Assembly (NCBI GenBank): GCA_006226495.1
Contig: SBGU01000041.1
Span: 20,439 to 84,438 of the forward strand
From: Alphaproteobacteria bacterium
Lineage (GTDB): Bacteria > Pseudomonadota > Alphaproteobacteria > Sphingomonadales > Kordiimonadaceae
Length of the DNA: 64,000 bases
Direction of reading: 5' to 3'
Below the pieces are notes generated by a model, which was not told the origin of the DNA, searched no databases, and was given only the letters and a program-made list of their open reading frames with translations. Of the stretch, positions 17,975 to 25,250 are shown in pieces. Made by a program: the position numbers and the translations under genes. Position 1 is the stretch's first letter. Every line of letters begins with the position of its first letter.

Positions 17975-18301
17975 CTAGAGGCCCCGGGTCGCCTTGAGCG
18001 CGGTCACGCTGGAGAGCATGTCGCTTGTGGTGCTGCTGTCGGCAATCTTGGAAGTGGCTGCGGCGCTTGCCATGGTATTGACCGTATAGATCTGGATCAC
18101 ACCTTCGTTGGTTGCCGTCTGTCCCGCGATCGCCAGTTGTTGTTGCGCCCCCACCGCATTTTCGAACATCAGGCCGGTGGAATGACCCAGCGATTGGTAC
18201 ATCGCGCCCATGCCCACTGCGGGCGAATTGCCGAGCACCGCCACATTCGCCTGCGCCACGGAATCCGTGATCTGGCCGTTTACCGGTGTATTGTCTGCCA
18301 T
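17975..18301 (-). CDS. RebB-family R-body protein
   Basis: This 108-residue core-type member has NTPVNGQITDSVAQANVAVL, GHSTGLMFENAVGAQQQLAI and the ATSKIA..ALKAT-type end. It is closest to the paralogue at 19564 (both have MGA.YQSLGHSTG). TTAAGGAGATAAAGC gives a good ribosome site. It forms its own unit, with a promoter motif upstream and a terminator-like hairpin downstream. Confidence 0.94.
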   Translation of the reverse strand: MADNTPVNGQITDSVAQANVAVLGNSPAVGMGAMYQSLGHSTGLMFENAVGAQQQLAIAGQTATNEGVIQIYTVNTMASAAATSKIADSSTTSDMLSSVTALKATRGL

Positions 18302-18385
18302 GCTTTATCTCCTTAACACCACGGGGGGTGACATGTTTCTGCAATGCGGCACAGCCGGTCGCGGCCAGGACACGCATGCCTTAGG

Positions 18386-18411
18386 GACGGACCAGCCCCC
18401 CTGGCTGTGAA
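18386..18411 (-). promoter_or_regulatory. Candidate ECF promoter of the reb gene at 17975
   Basis: On the minus strand CTTCACA is followed after 16 bases by CGTCCC. The leader to the start codon at 18301 is about 75 bases. Confidence 0.7.
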
Positions 18412-18460
18412 GGAGAAAGCGCCCAAGGCGGAACAAAAAGATAAGCATAATCAATGACTT

Positions 18461-18492
18461 AAAACAAAGCACCCGCCGCCGCAAAAGCGGCG
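18461..18492 (-). terminator. Terminator after the reb gene at 18534
   Basis: On the minus strand CGCCGC and GCGGCG arms (18492-18477) close a TTTT tetraloop and are followed by GGTGCTTTGTTTT. Confidence 0.7.
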
Positions 18493-18533
18493 ACGGGGTC
18501 GGTCCTGGAGCCCGCCGTGGGGTGGCTGGCTGG

Positions 18534-18857
18534 TCAGGACGCGGTGGCTTTGAGCGCGGTCAGCAGCGACAGCATCGTGTCGGGCGTGTCGCTCTGGGCG
18601 ATCTTGGAGGTCGCAACCGCGCCGGCCATGGTATCGATCGAGTAGATCTGGATGACACCCTGGTTGGTGGCAGCCTGCGCGGCGATGCCAAGCTGCTGCT
18701 GGGCGCCGACGGCGTTTTCATACAGGATACCCGTCGAGTGCGCGAGCGACTGGTACAGGGCACCCATGGCCATGGCCGGGGCGTCGCCCAGAACCTTGAC
18801 GTTGGCCTGGGTAACGGCGTCGGTGATCTGGCCGTTTACGGGAGTTGGGATAGCCAT
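18534..18857 (-). CDS. RebB-family R-body protein (recent duplicate)
   Basis: This 107-residue protein is nearly identical to the paralogues at 19054 and 20162 over its whole length (for example QANVKVLGDAPAMAMGALYQ and ATNQGVIQIYSIDTMAGAVA), so these three are recent tandem copies. The AAGGAGGAA ribosome site is strong. No clear copy of the sigma motif lies in the 196 bases upstream, so it may be read through from the gene at 19054. Confidence 0.95.
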   Translation of the reverse strand: MAIPTPVNGQITDAVTQANVKVLGDAPAMAMGALYQSLAHSTGILYENAVGAQQQLGIAAQAATNQGVIQIYSIDTMAGAVATSKIAQSDTPDTMLSLLTALKATAS

Positions 18858-19053
18858 AGTGATTCCTCCTTCGGAAACCTGGATCTGTGAGCGTGTGCTC
18901 GGTTGGGTGAACTTGAACTGGGCAAATGCCGGAAGTCAGGCCCGAACTTGCGGGCCATCAGGACGGTTGGGCCGTTCGACCGAGGACCGGTGCAGAAGGC
19001 GGGCAACAAGCCGCGCCGTGTGGACCAGCCCCTGGCGAATGGCGCTGCCGACC

Positions 19054-19383
19054 TTAGCTGACGCCTTTGGTAGCCTTCAGTGCCGTCAACAGCGACAGCA
19101 TCGTGCTCGAGGTATCGCTGGTCGCGATCTTCGAGGTGGCGACCGCGCCGGCCATGGTGTCGATCGAGTAGATCTGGATGACACCCTGGTTGGTCGATGC
19201 CTGGGCGGCGATAGCCAGTTGCTGCTGGGCGCCAACGGCATTTTCATAGAGAATGCCGGTCGAGTGCGCCAACGACTGGTACAGGGCCCCCATGGCCATA
19301 GCCGGAGCGTCCCCGAGAACCTTGACATTGGCCTGCGTCACTGAGTCCGTGATCATGTCGTTCACGGGAGTCGGATAAGCCAT
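19054..19383 (-). CDS. RebB-family R-body protein (recent duplicate)
   Basis: The 109 residues match the 18534 and 20162 copies except at the N-terminus (MAYPTPVNDMITDSVT) and the end (TKGVS). Its leader resembles that of the 20162 copy, including the shared CGCAGGCTCA block before AAAGGAGAAAC, so the duplication included upstream DNA. Its own sigma-type promoter lies about 90 bases upstream. Confidence 0.95.
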   Translation of the reverse strand: MAYPTPVNDMITDSVTQANVKVLGDAPAMAMGALYQSLAHSTGILYENAVGAQQQLAIAAQASTNQGVIQIYSIDTMAGAVATSKIATSDTSSTMLSLLTALKATKGVS

Positions 19384-19462
19384 GATTGTTTCTCCTTTGG
19401 AAATCTGACCTCACTTGAGCCTGCGTTGCCGGCTTTTACCGTCATCTTCCGCTCTTATCTGA

Positions 19463-19487
19463 GACGCCTGTCCGAGGATTTTGTGAG
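19463..19487 (-). promoter_or_regulatory. Candidate ECF promoter of the reb gene at 19054
   Basis: On the minus strand CTCACA is followed after 15 bases by CGTCTCA. The -35 differs from the most common form only in its first base. Confidence 0.65.
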
Positions 19488-19563
19488 CTTCGAACAGGTG
19501 GTTTTCTGCCTTTTTCTTGGTCCCTGCAGACATTTAGCGCTGCAGGTCACACAGGCGGGCGCC

Positions 19564-19890
19564 CTAGAACTCGCGTGTCGCCTTCAGGGCGGTCACAAGC
19601 GACATCAGGGTGTCAGGCGTGTCGCTGGTCGCGATCTTGGACGCGGCGGTCGCACCGGCCATGGTGTTCACACTGTAGATCTGGATCACACCCTGGTTGG
19701 TGGCGGCCTGGGCGGCGATCGCCAGTTGCTGCTGCGCGGCCACGCCGTTTTCGAACATGATGCCGGTGGAATGACCAAGCGACTGATAGACGGCACCCAT
19801 GCCCATCGCGGGCGAATTGCCCAATACCTCGACATTGGACTGGGTGACTGAATCGGTGACCTGGCCGTTTACGGGAGTCGGGATTGCCAT
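19564..19890 (-). CDS. RebB-family R-body protein
   Basis: A 108-residue core-type member: PTPVNGQVTDSVTQSNVEVL, GHSTGIMFENGVAAQQQLAI and ATNQGVIQIYSVNTMAGATA. It is closest to the paralogue at 17975. GCAAGGAGAGC provides the ribosome site. It has its own upstream sigma-type motif. Confidence 0.95.
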   Translation of the reverse strand: MAIPTPVNGQVTDSVTQSNVEVLGNSPAMGMGAVYQSLGHSTGIMFENGVAAQQQLAIAAQAATNQGVIQIYSVNTMAGATAASKIATSDTPDTLMSLVTALKATREF

Positions 19891-19968
19891 TCTTGCTCTC
19901 CTTGCAAAGGCTGTTTGTCTGAGGCCTCACCCCACCTGTCACAGGTGGCGGCAGCGTCTCAGCCTATT

Positions 19969-19993
19969 GACGCACAGGCGCCGGCTTTGTGAG
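19969..19993 (-). promoter_or_regulatory. Candidate ECF promoter of the reb gene at 19564
   Basis: On the minus strand CTCACA is followed after 15 bases by CGTCAATA. A CACCTGTGACAGGTG inverted repeat lies downstream in the leader, at about 19932-19946. Confidence 0.68.
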
Positions 19994-20044
19994 GAAAAAG
20001 CCAGAGTTTGACAGGCAAAAAATGGGGATGCCGGCCAGCGGGCA

Positions 20045-20081
20045 CAAAAACAAAGCCGACAGCCTGTTTCCAGGTGCCGGC
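20045..20081 (-). terminator. Terminator after the reb gene at 20162
   Basis: On the minus strand GCCGGCACCTG and CAGGCTGTCGGC pair around GAAA with one small mismatch region, and are followed by TTTGTTTTTG. Confidence 0.7.
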
Positions 20082-20161
20082 CAGGGGAGGGAGCACGGGG
20101 CCTGCACCCGGCCTGCGCGCGGGGGACGCGCAGGCGACGGGCCGCAGGGTAATGCCAAAAA

Positions 20162-20485
20162 TCAGGTCTGGGTTGCCTTCAGGGCGGTCAGAAGCGACAG
20201 CATGGTGCTCGGGGTATCGCTCTGGGCGATCTTCGAGGTCGCGACGGCGTCGGCCATCGTGTCGATGCTGTAGATCTGGATAACGCCCTGGTTGGTCGAA
20301 GCCTGGGCCGCGATAGCGAGCTGCTGCTGTGCGCTCACCGCGTTTTCATAGAGAATGCCGGTGGAATGCGCGAGAGACTGATAGATCGCCCCCATGGCCA
20401 TTGCGGGGGCATCACCCAGCACCTTGACGTTGGCCTGGGTCACAGAGTCGGTAATCTGGCCGTTGACGGGTGTCGGAATAGCCAT
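20162..20485 (-). CDS. RebB-family R-body protein (recent duplicate)
   Basis: A 107-residue member almost identical to those at 18534 and 19054. The start at 20485 follows from AAGGAG at proper spacing and from alignment with paralogues; the frame is open upstream but would be translated leader. A terminator follows and a sigma-type promoter precedes, so it is a one-gene unit. Confidence 0.95.
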   Translation of the reverse strand: MAIPTPVNGQITDSVTQANVKVLGDAPAMAMGAIYQSLAHSTGILYENAVSAQQQLAIAAQASTNQGVIQIYSIDTMADAVATSKIAQSDTPSTMLSLLTALKATQT

Positions 20486-20567
20486 GTCATTTCTCCTTCG
20501 GAATACCTGCTTCCTGAGCCTGCGCTGCCTGGTTTGTCCAAAAGAGCCACGCACCGCTCAGTGTTGA

Positions 20568-20592
20568 AACGCCGAAGCCGCCGATCTGTGAA
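20568..20592 (-). promoter_or_regulatory. Candidate ECF promoter of the reb gene at 20162
   Basis: On the minus strand GGTTCACA is followed after 15 bases by CGTT. This is the only copy with T instead of C in the last -10 position. Confidence 0.62.
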
Positions 20593-20621
20593 CCAGAAAG
20601 GCCGAAATGCGGGAAAAATGC

Positions 20622-20981
20622 CTAGCTTGGGGCCACCGGTGTCGGCTGCGGCACCGGCGCAGGCTGGCGCACACACGAAGCCAGCAACGCCACGGCGCGC
20701 GCATTGGCGGCCGCACACAGCGTATAAAGCTGGGTAATACCGCTGTTGGTGGTGGCCTGCATGGCCGTGTTGCCTTCGGCCTGTGCCGCAGCACCCTGCT
20801 GCACGACGACGCCGGCGGAGGCAAGCCAGGTCTGGTAGAAGCTATTAAAGGCATCTGCAGGCCCAGCAGTTACACCGTCAGTTACACCGGCATCAGGTGT
20901 GCCGGGCGCGGGTTCAATACTCGGCTCTGCAGTGGGCTCCGGCGCCGGGTCAGGCGCGGCGGTTGAGCTAGAGGTTGCCAT
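20622..20981 (-). CDS. RebB-like protein with Pro/Glu-rich N-terminus
   Basis: The 119-residue protein has an N-terminal stretch of PDPAPEPTAEPSIEPAPG followed by a Reb-like helical region (GVTDGVTAGPADAFNSFYQT, GVVVQQGAAAQAEGNTAMQA, NSGITQLYTLCAAANARA) and a Pro-rich end. It is the most divergent family member but keeps the spacing of the domain. It starts at 20981 with AAGGGAGAA upstream. I see no clear sigma motif before it. Like the protein at 15464 it combines a Pro-rich arm with a Reb domain, and the two sit at opposite ends of the cluster. Confidence 0.75.
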   Translation of the reverse strand: MATSSSTAAPDPAPEPTAEPSIEPAPGTPDAGVTDGVTAGPADAFNSFYQTWLASAGVVVQQGAAAQAEGNTAMQATTNSGITQLYTLCAAANARAVALLASCVRQPAPVPQPTPVAPS

Positions 20982-21055
20982 GGCAGTTCTCCCTTTCATG
21001 GTGGATAAACAACCATACCATGTTTTATGGCGCCTGTCCGGTGCAAACCGGCAGG

Positions 21056-21081
21056 TTCCCAAACCGGGCTTCCCGGGCGTC
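21056..21081 (+). promoter_or_regulatory. Variant ECF promoter of the small plus-strand gene
   Basis: TTCCCA (one base off TTCACA) is followed after 16 bases by CGTCAA, 38 bases before the start codon at 21119. Confidence 0.5.
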
Positions 21082-21118
21082 AACCAGCCATGACATCCAC
21101 AGGAACGGGAGATACACC

Positions 21119-21385
21119 ATGGCAGATGACAGCTCGGGCGGTGGCATGGCCGACCAGATCAAGGCGGCGATGGCGGCGCAGCAGGCCGTCGAGCTTGCGA
21201 TCCAGAAAGCGCTGGCAAGCTTCACCGCAACCGCGGAGGTCGAGATCAACAAACTGATCCAGGCCAACACCCTTGGCCCCGATGTCTCCGCCGATATGCT
21301 GAAGATGCAGCAGGCGGCCATCGACATGACCATAAAGGCCATCCAGGATGGCCCCTTGGGCGCCTATACCAAGAAAGGGAACTGA
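21119..21385 (+). CDS. Small helical protein of the R-body locus, unknown family
   Basis: The 88-residue protein is predicted to be almost all helix (ADQIKAAMAAQQAVELAIQK, then AEVEINKLIQANTLG) after a short Gly/Ser-rich start. It does not show the Reb signature VN.QITD. GGGAGATACACC precedes the chosen ATG; an upstream open stretch lacks a ribosome site. It lies between the reb genes and DNase II and has a variant of the shared promoter. A structural accessory, chaperone or immunity role is possible but not shown. Confidence 0.8.
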   Translation: MADDSSGGGMADQIKAAMAAQQAVELAIQKALASFTATAEVEINKLIQANTLGPDVSADMLKMQQAAIDMTIKAIQDGPLGAYTKKGN

Positions 21386-21394
21386 TGGGGGCGT

Positions 21395-22462
21395 TCAGCC
21401 CCCTGCAAGATTGCTGCTCGTGCTGAGCCCATCGATGGAGGACAGGTCCTGCCACAGGCGCGGCTCCCGGAAACAGATAGCACCGCCCCCGCGTTTGGCC
21501 TGGGAAACCTGGCGGTTGATATCGGCGACACAGACCCACGGACTGGCAGGGGCCGCACCTGCCTGCCGGGCCACCGCCCATTTGGCATGGTCGCGGGTAT
21601 AATGCCAGGCAACATCCACCCCCAAAGGCGCGAGGTCGATGCCCGACACATCGGCGACATCAAGCCCTGCCGTGCTGTCCTCCGCGCCCGGAATGGCGCC
21701 CCGGCGCCAGCTTTCAATGCCAAGGTCGACGCCCAGGCTCGGCCCCACCAGGTCGGTCCAGAAATCCTTGCCCCATTGCCGGTCCTTGGCCAGGCACTTG
21801 AAAGCCTTGCCGCCCTTCGATGTGAAATCCAGTTGGCCGGTGCCCCCTGGATTGTCCGGCGCCACACCGTGGCACAGTTGGTACAGCTCGTCGGTGGTCG
21901 CGACGACAGCGGGCAGGTTGAAATGATAGATCTGCGGCGTCTGGTTCTGGCGCATCAGGCCCGCGATGGCATTCACCGTGGCATAGTCGCCCAGGGTCAC
22001 GCACAGGAAGGTCTGGCCGTAAATCACCTCGTCCGCCGGAAAGGCGTCGCTGCCGACCACCGGATAGCGCGGGGTCGAATGCAACAGCCAGAAGCCGGTT
22101 TTGCTGGCGGGGTCGAAGGCAACCACACCCTTGGTATGGCCCTTGTCCTCGTCATTCTGCGTGGCGTTCGGAATTTCGTCATTATAGGCGTACCACACCA
22201 GCGCCGGGTCGGGCGTGCCACCGGTCGGGAACAACTGGCCGAGGGTCGTCGAAAGTGCGTCGCCACTGCCGCCCAGTTTTTTGCCCGATTGCCGGAGGCC
22301 GGCGCCCGCACTTGCCGGGTCGTAATAAAGATAATCCAGCCCGCCGCCGGTGTTGGCGGCCTGTTTGCTGTTGTCGGCGTCGGTGGCCGTGTCGGGCAGT
22401 TTATAGATGAACCACCAGTCCACGGCGGCACCGGTCAAGTCGTCCAGGGCGGTAAGTGTCAT
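21395..22462 (-). CDS. Deoxyribonuclease II family protein, no signal peptide
   Basis: The 355 residues align along their length with animal DNase II: VDWWFIYKLP near the start, GHTKGVVAFD, GFWLLHSTPRYP, YGQTFLCVTLGDY, DHAKWAV and RGGGAICFREPRLW near the end. The two HxK catalytic motifs of this pseudodimeric, metal-independent family are H109/K111 and H292/K294. Family members cut double-stranded DNA best at acid pH, in lysosomes. Unlike the secreted eukaryotic enzymes this one starts MTLTALDDLTGAAVDWW, with no signal peptide. It carries the reb-type promoter (22495-22520) and sits inside the R-body regulon, so I infer that it is stored in the cytoplasm and released when the cell or R-body bursts. 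Confidence 0.92.
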   Translation of the reverse strand: MTLTALDDLTGAAVDWWFIYKLPDTATDADNSKQAANTGGGLDYLYYDPASAGAGLRQSGKKLGGSGDALSTTLGQLFPTGGTPDPALVWYAYNDEIPNATQNDEDKGHTKGVVAFDPASKTGFWLLHSTPRYPVVGSDAFPADEVIYGQTFLCVTLGDYATVNAIAGLMRQNQTPQIYHFNLPAVVATTDELYQLCHGVAPDNPGGTGQLDFTSKGGKAFKCLAKDRQWGKDFWTDLVGPSLGVDLGIESWRRGAIPGAEDSTAGLDVADVSGIDLAPLGVDVAWHYTRDHAKWAVARQAGAAPASPWVCVADINRQVSQAKRGGGAICFREPRLWQDLSSIDGLSTSSNLAGG

Positions 22463-22494
22463 GATCTTCCCCTCAGCGTGAAATCTGCGGGGGT

Positions 22495-22520
22495 GACGGG
22501 CATCAGGGGCAGTCTGTGAA
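22495..22520 (-). promoter_or_regulatory. Candidate ECF promoter of the DNase II gene
   Basis: On the minus strand ATTCACA is followed after 16 bases by CGTCACC, about 33 bases before the start codon. It is back to back with the promoter at 22537-22562. Confidence 0.75.
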
Positions 22521-22536
22521 TTTTGCCGGACGCCAC

Positions 22537-22562
22537 TTCACAAACCCGCTTCGCCGCGCGTC
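22537..22562 (+). promoter_or_regulatory. Candidate ECF promoter of the 22657-24048 genes
   Basis: TTCACA (22537-22542) is followed after 16 bases by CGTC (22559-22562). It is divergent from the DNase II promoter, with only 16 bases between their -35 elements. Confidence 0.75.
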
Positions 22563-22656
22563 AGCAGGACGACTTGTTAGGACATGGGCCACGACAAACG
22601 TCGTTTTGCCACGCGGCCGTGTGCGCGCAACCCCCTATGAGACAGGACCGAAGGCC

Positions 22657-23199
22657 ATGACCCAATATGCATCTGCCCGCCGCATGGAAGACGACAGGTT
22701 CGAGGACGGCAAACACAGCCGCACATCCGGAGAGGACTATTGCGCCGAAGGCTGCCTGGTTGAGGACGAAGCCCGGGCGGTTGCGGATGAAAGCGAGGCC
22801 ATGGAGCAAAGCCCTGCCGAAATGGATTGTGCGGGCCCCGACGGCACCGCCCCGGACGACGGCGCGGAAGACGCCATTGGCGAACAGGCCGCCGCCGTCG
22901 AGGCCGAGGCGGAGGCCATTGTCCTGCAGGCGGTCGAGGCCGAACTGGCGGTATCGAAGGCCAGCAAGGCCCTGGTCGAAGCCGTGGAAACCTTCCTGGA
23001 CGCGGAGGACGAAGATGAAGAGGCATATGAACCCGAGGATGGGCCGGAACCCGGGCCTGAATCCGGGCCTGAACAAGATGATGAACCTGATCGCGACACT
23101 GACGCTCTTGAAGCTGATGTCGCCCGCGAAGAAGCCGACGCTGGCGGCAAGCCCAAGCGCCGCGCCACAGGCGGAAAACCCGGAAAGCGCAAGTCCTGA
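22657..23199 (+). CDS. Acidic low-complexity protein of the R-body locus
   Basis: This 180-residue protein is strongly acidic. It has a Cys-containing N-terminal part (EDYCAEGCL), an Ala/Glu/Val helical stretch (AAAVEAEAEAIVLQAVEAEL), a Glu/Asp/Pro-rich run and a short basic tail ending GGKPGKRKS. No known domain is evident. AGGACCGAAGGCC supports the ATG at 22657. It shares an operon with the next gene (24-base gap) and is transcribed divergently from DNase II. A charge-based role, such as binding or inhibiting the nuclease or the R-body subunits, is speculation. Confidence 0.82.
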   Translation: MTQYASARRMEDDRFEDGKHSRTSGEDYCAEGCLVEDEARAVADESEAMEQSPAEMDCAGPDGTAPDDGAEDAIGEQAAAVEAEAEAIVLQAVEAELAVSKASKALVEAVETFLDAEDEDEEAYEPEDGPEPGPESGPEQDDEPDRDTDALEADVAREEADAGGKPKRRATGGKPGKRKS

Positions 23200-23223
23200 C
23201 ATGCCGGCACGGGGGATCTGGTA

Positions 23224-24048
23224 ATGACCGACGACCCGAATAGCCCGGCAGGTGGCCCTGCCCCGGTACAGGAAACCAGCGCGCCGCAACCGGAGCCACA
23301 ACCGGCCCAGGCACAGCCGCAACAGTCACAGCAACCGCAGCAACCGCAGCAGCCGACAGCGGAACAGACGGCGCGAGCCCTGCAACAGGCTTACGGCAAC
23401 ACCACCGTGCAACGGGCGGTCAATATCCTTGAAGCTGCCGCCATCCAGCGCGAGGCCATCAACAAGGCCTTCCTGGCCCAGAAGGAAGCCATGCAGGATG
23501 CGGTCGAAGCACAGCGCGCGTCCGCCCTGCAGCAGCTTGCCGAAGCGCGCCACCAGCACAGCGCCCAGCAGGCGAAATTACGCATGAGCGAAGCCCAGAG
23601 CGCCACATCGGCGCTGGCGAACGCCACCCGGGAAGCTGTGGGCGGCGAGGCGGTACCGACCGACGTACCGCCGCCACAGGCGGCACCGGCCCCGACAGAG
23701 GCCCAGACACAAGCCCAGACACAGGCTCCGGCACAGGCCCAGACACAGGCTCCCAAAACAAACCCGGGCACACCCACGTTCGATGACGACCTTGGCTCTG
23801 CGATCAACCGGATCAAGGCAGGTGCCGACCCTTTGGCAGCCCTGCCCGGCCAGTCCGCCGCCGTGACCGAATTTGTCGAGACCATCCGCAACCTGATCCA
23901 GGAGGAGGTCAGCAGCCGCATGAAGGTGCTGATGGCCGCCAATCCGCCAGGCACGAAGGCCACCGGCAAGCGAGCAGCAGCCGCGCCGGCCCGAAAGCGA
24001 CAGGCGCCCGCGAAGGCGCAAAAAAACAAGACACCCGCCGGGACCTGA
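23224..24048 (+). CDS. Gln/Pro/Ala-rich helical protein of the R-body locus
   Basis: The 274-residue protein has a Q/P-rich N-terminus (QPQQPQQPTAEQ), a long probable coiled coil (about 55-145) and a QTQAQTQAPAQ linker. A second helical block follows (about 180-230: AVTEFVETIRNLIQEEVSSR), then a Lys/Ala-rich basic tail. There is no recognised family. GGGGGATCTGGTA precedes the start. Modular disordered-helical-basic organisation suggests a scaffold or binding protein; its position in the sigma regulon ties it to R-body function. Confidence 0.82.
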   Translation: MTDDPNSPAGGPAPVQETSAPQPEPQPAQAQPQQSQQPQQPQQPTAEQTARALQQAYGNTTVQRAVNILEAAAIQREAINKAFLAQKEAMQDAVEAQRASALQQLAEARHQHSAQQAKLRMSEAQSATSALANATREAVGGEAVPTDVPPPQAAPAPTEAQTQAQTQAPAQAQTQAPKTNPGTPTFDDDLGSAINRIKAGADPLAALPGQSAAVTEFVETIRNLIQEEVSSRMKVLMAANPPGTKATGKRAAAAPARKRQAPAKAQKNKTPAGT

Positions 24049-24055
24049 ATTTCCT

Positions 24056-24074
24056 CTGGCTTGTCACAAGCCAG
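24056..24074. repeat. Perfect hairpin between two plus-strand genes
   Basis: CTGGCTTG-TCA-CAAGCCAG forms an 8-base stem with a 3-base loop, directly after the stop at 24048. No T-run follows on the plus strand, so it more likely modulates read-through or mRNA ends than stops transcription fully. Confidence 0.5.
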
Positions 24075-24176
24075 CGGGAGGATGGCACCGATGGCCGCAT
24101 GTTGGACACGACGGGGCTTTCCCTGCACTATGACAGGCAACCGCTCGCGGTTCGCGTGCACAAGGGGGACAAGGAC

Positions 24177-25175
24177 ATGGCAAGAAAACATCCACTCAGC
24201 CGGCGCATCCGCCGGCCCGGGGCACCGGCATCAGGTCCGGCAACCGGCCATCATTGGCTCAACACCAAAAACCTGAAACGGTTTTTCCTGTGGCTGTTCC
24301 GGGAAACCCGCGCGCCCATTGCCGCCACCTGCCTGGTGCTGATTGCCCTCAATCATCTGGGCGCCATCAACCATACGCTCGATTTCCTCGGCCGCGGTTA
24401 TGTCGCCAAAACCAACACCGAATATCTGGACGAAGCCCGCGACAAGGCTGCGGAAAGCGCACTGGTGCTCAGCGGCCTGCATACCGGCCTCGCCGTGCTG
24501 GAGAGCAGCAGTGCCGGCATATCCTTCATTGCCGAAGTGAAGGTGCAGGTGGGCGAAGTGGTCAGCGCGCTCAAGGATTTGGTGGACCGGGCCTGGACCG
24601 CGTCATTGGTCGCGACCGCAAGCCTGGTCGCCTTCGACCTCATGTTCAAGATATCCCATATCCTGGACCCGATTGTGGTGACAGTCGCGATCCTGATGGT
24701 CGGCCTGCATTATGCCGTCAGGCACCACTGGCTGTGGCTGGCCCGCATCAGCGGCCAGATCAGCGAGATCCTGCTGCTTCTGGTGTTCCTGGTGCATATC
24801 CTGTTGCCGCTGATGGTGTTCGGCACCTCGAAGGTGGCCCACAGCCTGACGGGCCCGATCGCCGAGCGCTCGCAGGCGGCTTTCGCGGGCGCCCACAGCG
24901 ATTTCAACACCCCCAAACGCGCCAAGCTGGATGACCATGTCAAGGCGGTGATCGAACGCTACAAAACCACATCCGACGGTGTGCAGGGCAAGGCGAAGTC
25001 GTTTGCCGGCGCCGTCAGCGACCATATTGTCGTGGTGCTGTTCGATGCCTTCCTGGTGCCACTGGTGCTGCTGGCTGTGCTTGTTGTATTTGCGCGCATC
25101 ATCATCCGGCATACGCTCAGGGTCGAGGATCTGTTGCAGATGCAACAACCCGTGCAGCGGAAACACCATCGCTGA
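24177..25175 (+). CDS. Multi-pass membrane protein of the R-body locus, unknown family
   Basis: The 332-residue protein has a basic N-terminus, a first membrane helix near 47-66 and a soluble stretch. A group of helices follows (about 140-225, including SLVATASLVAFDLMF and ILLLLVFLVHILLPLMVF), then a further soluble part and a last helix near 285-310 before a basic end. No signal for a known transporter is seen. The start at 24177 follows GGGGGACAAGGAC. As the only membrane protein in the regulon it could anchor the R-body or permeabilise the cell envelope; this is inference. It is probably read with the preceding gene. Confidence 0.85.
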   Translation: MARKHPLSRRIRRPGAPASGPATGHHWLNTKNLKRFFLWLFRETRAPIAATCLVLIALNHLGAINHTLDFLGRGYVAKTNTEYLDEARDKAAESALVLSGLHTGLAVLESSSAGISFIAEVKVQVGEVVSALKDLVDRAWTASLVATASLVAFDLMFKISHILDPIVVTVAILMVGLHYAVRHHWLWLARISGQISEILLLLVFLVHILLPLMVFGTSKVAHSLTGPIAERSQAAFAGAHSDFNTPKRAKLDDHVKAVIERYKTTSDGVQGKAKSFAGAVSDHIVVVLFDAFLVPLVLLAVLVVFARIIIRHTLRVEDLLQMQQPVQRKHHR

Positions 25176-25184
25176 AGTTCGCGC

Positions 25185-25210
25185 TTCACAGGCGGACCCT
25201 CAGGCCCGTC
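25185..25210 (+). promoter_or_regulatory. Candidate ECF promoter of the gene at 25251
   Basis: CTTCACA is followed after 16 bases by CGTCACC, 41 bases before the start codon. This is the right-most copy of the regulon motif. Confidence 0.72.
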
Positions 25211-25250
25211 ACCCTGAATGTATTCCACATTTTACACAGGGGATTTTGCG

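Noticed and set aside
18858..19053. A sigma-type promoter before the reb gene at 18534
   Set aside because: TCACA and TCCACA strings occur but none has CGTC or CGTT at 15-16 bases. The gene may be read from the unit upstream.
21119..21385. The 88-residue protein as a thirteenth RebB member
   Set aside because: It lacks the VN.QITD start and the AQQQL-type core; only helical, Ala-rich composition is shared.
24056..24074. TCACA in the hairpin before the membrane protein gene as a regulon promoter
   Set aside because: No CGTC follows at the right distance; it is simply part of the stem-loop.
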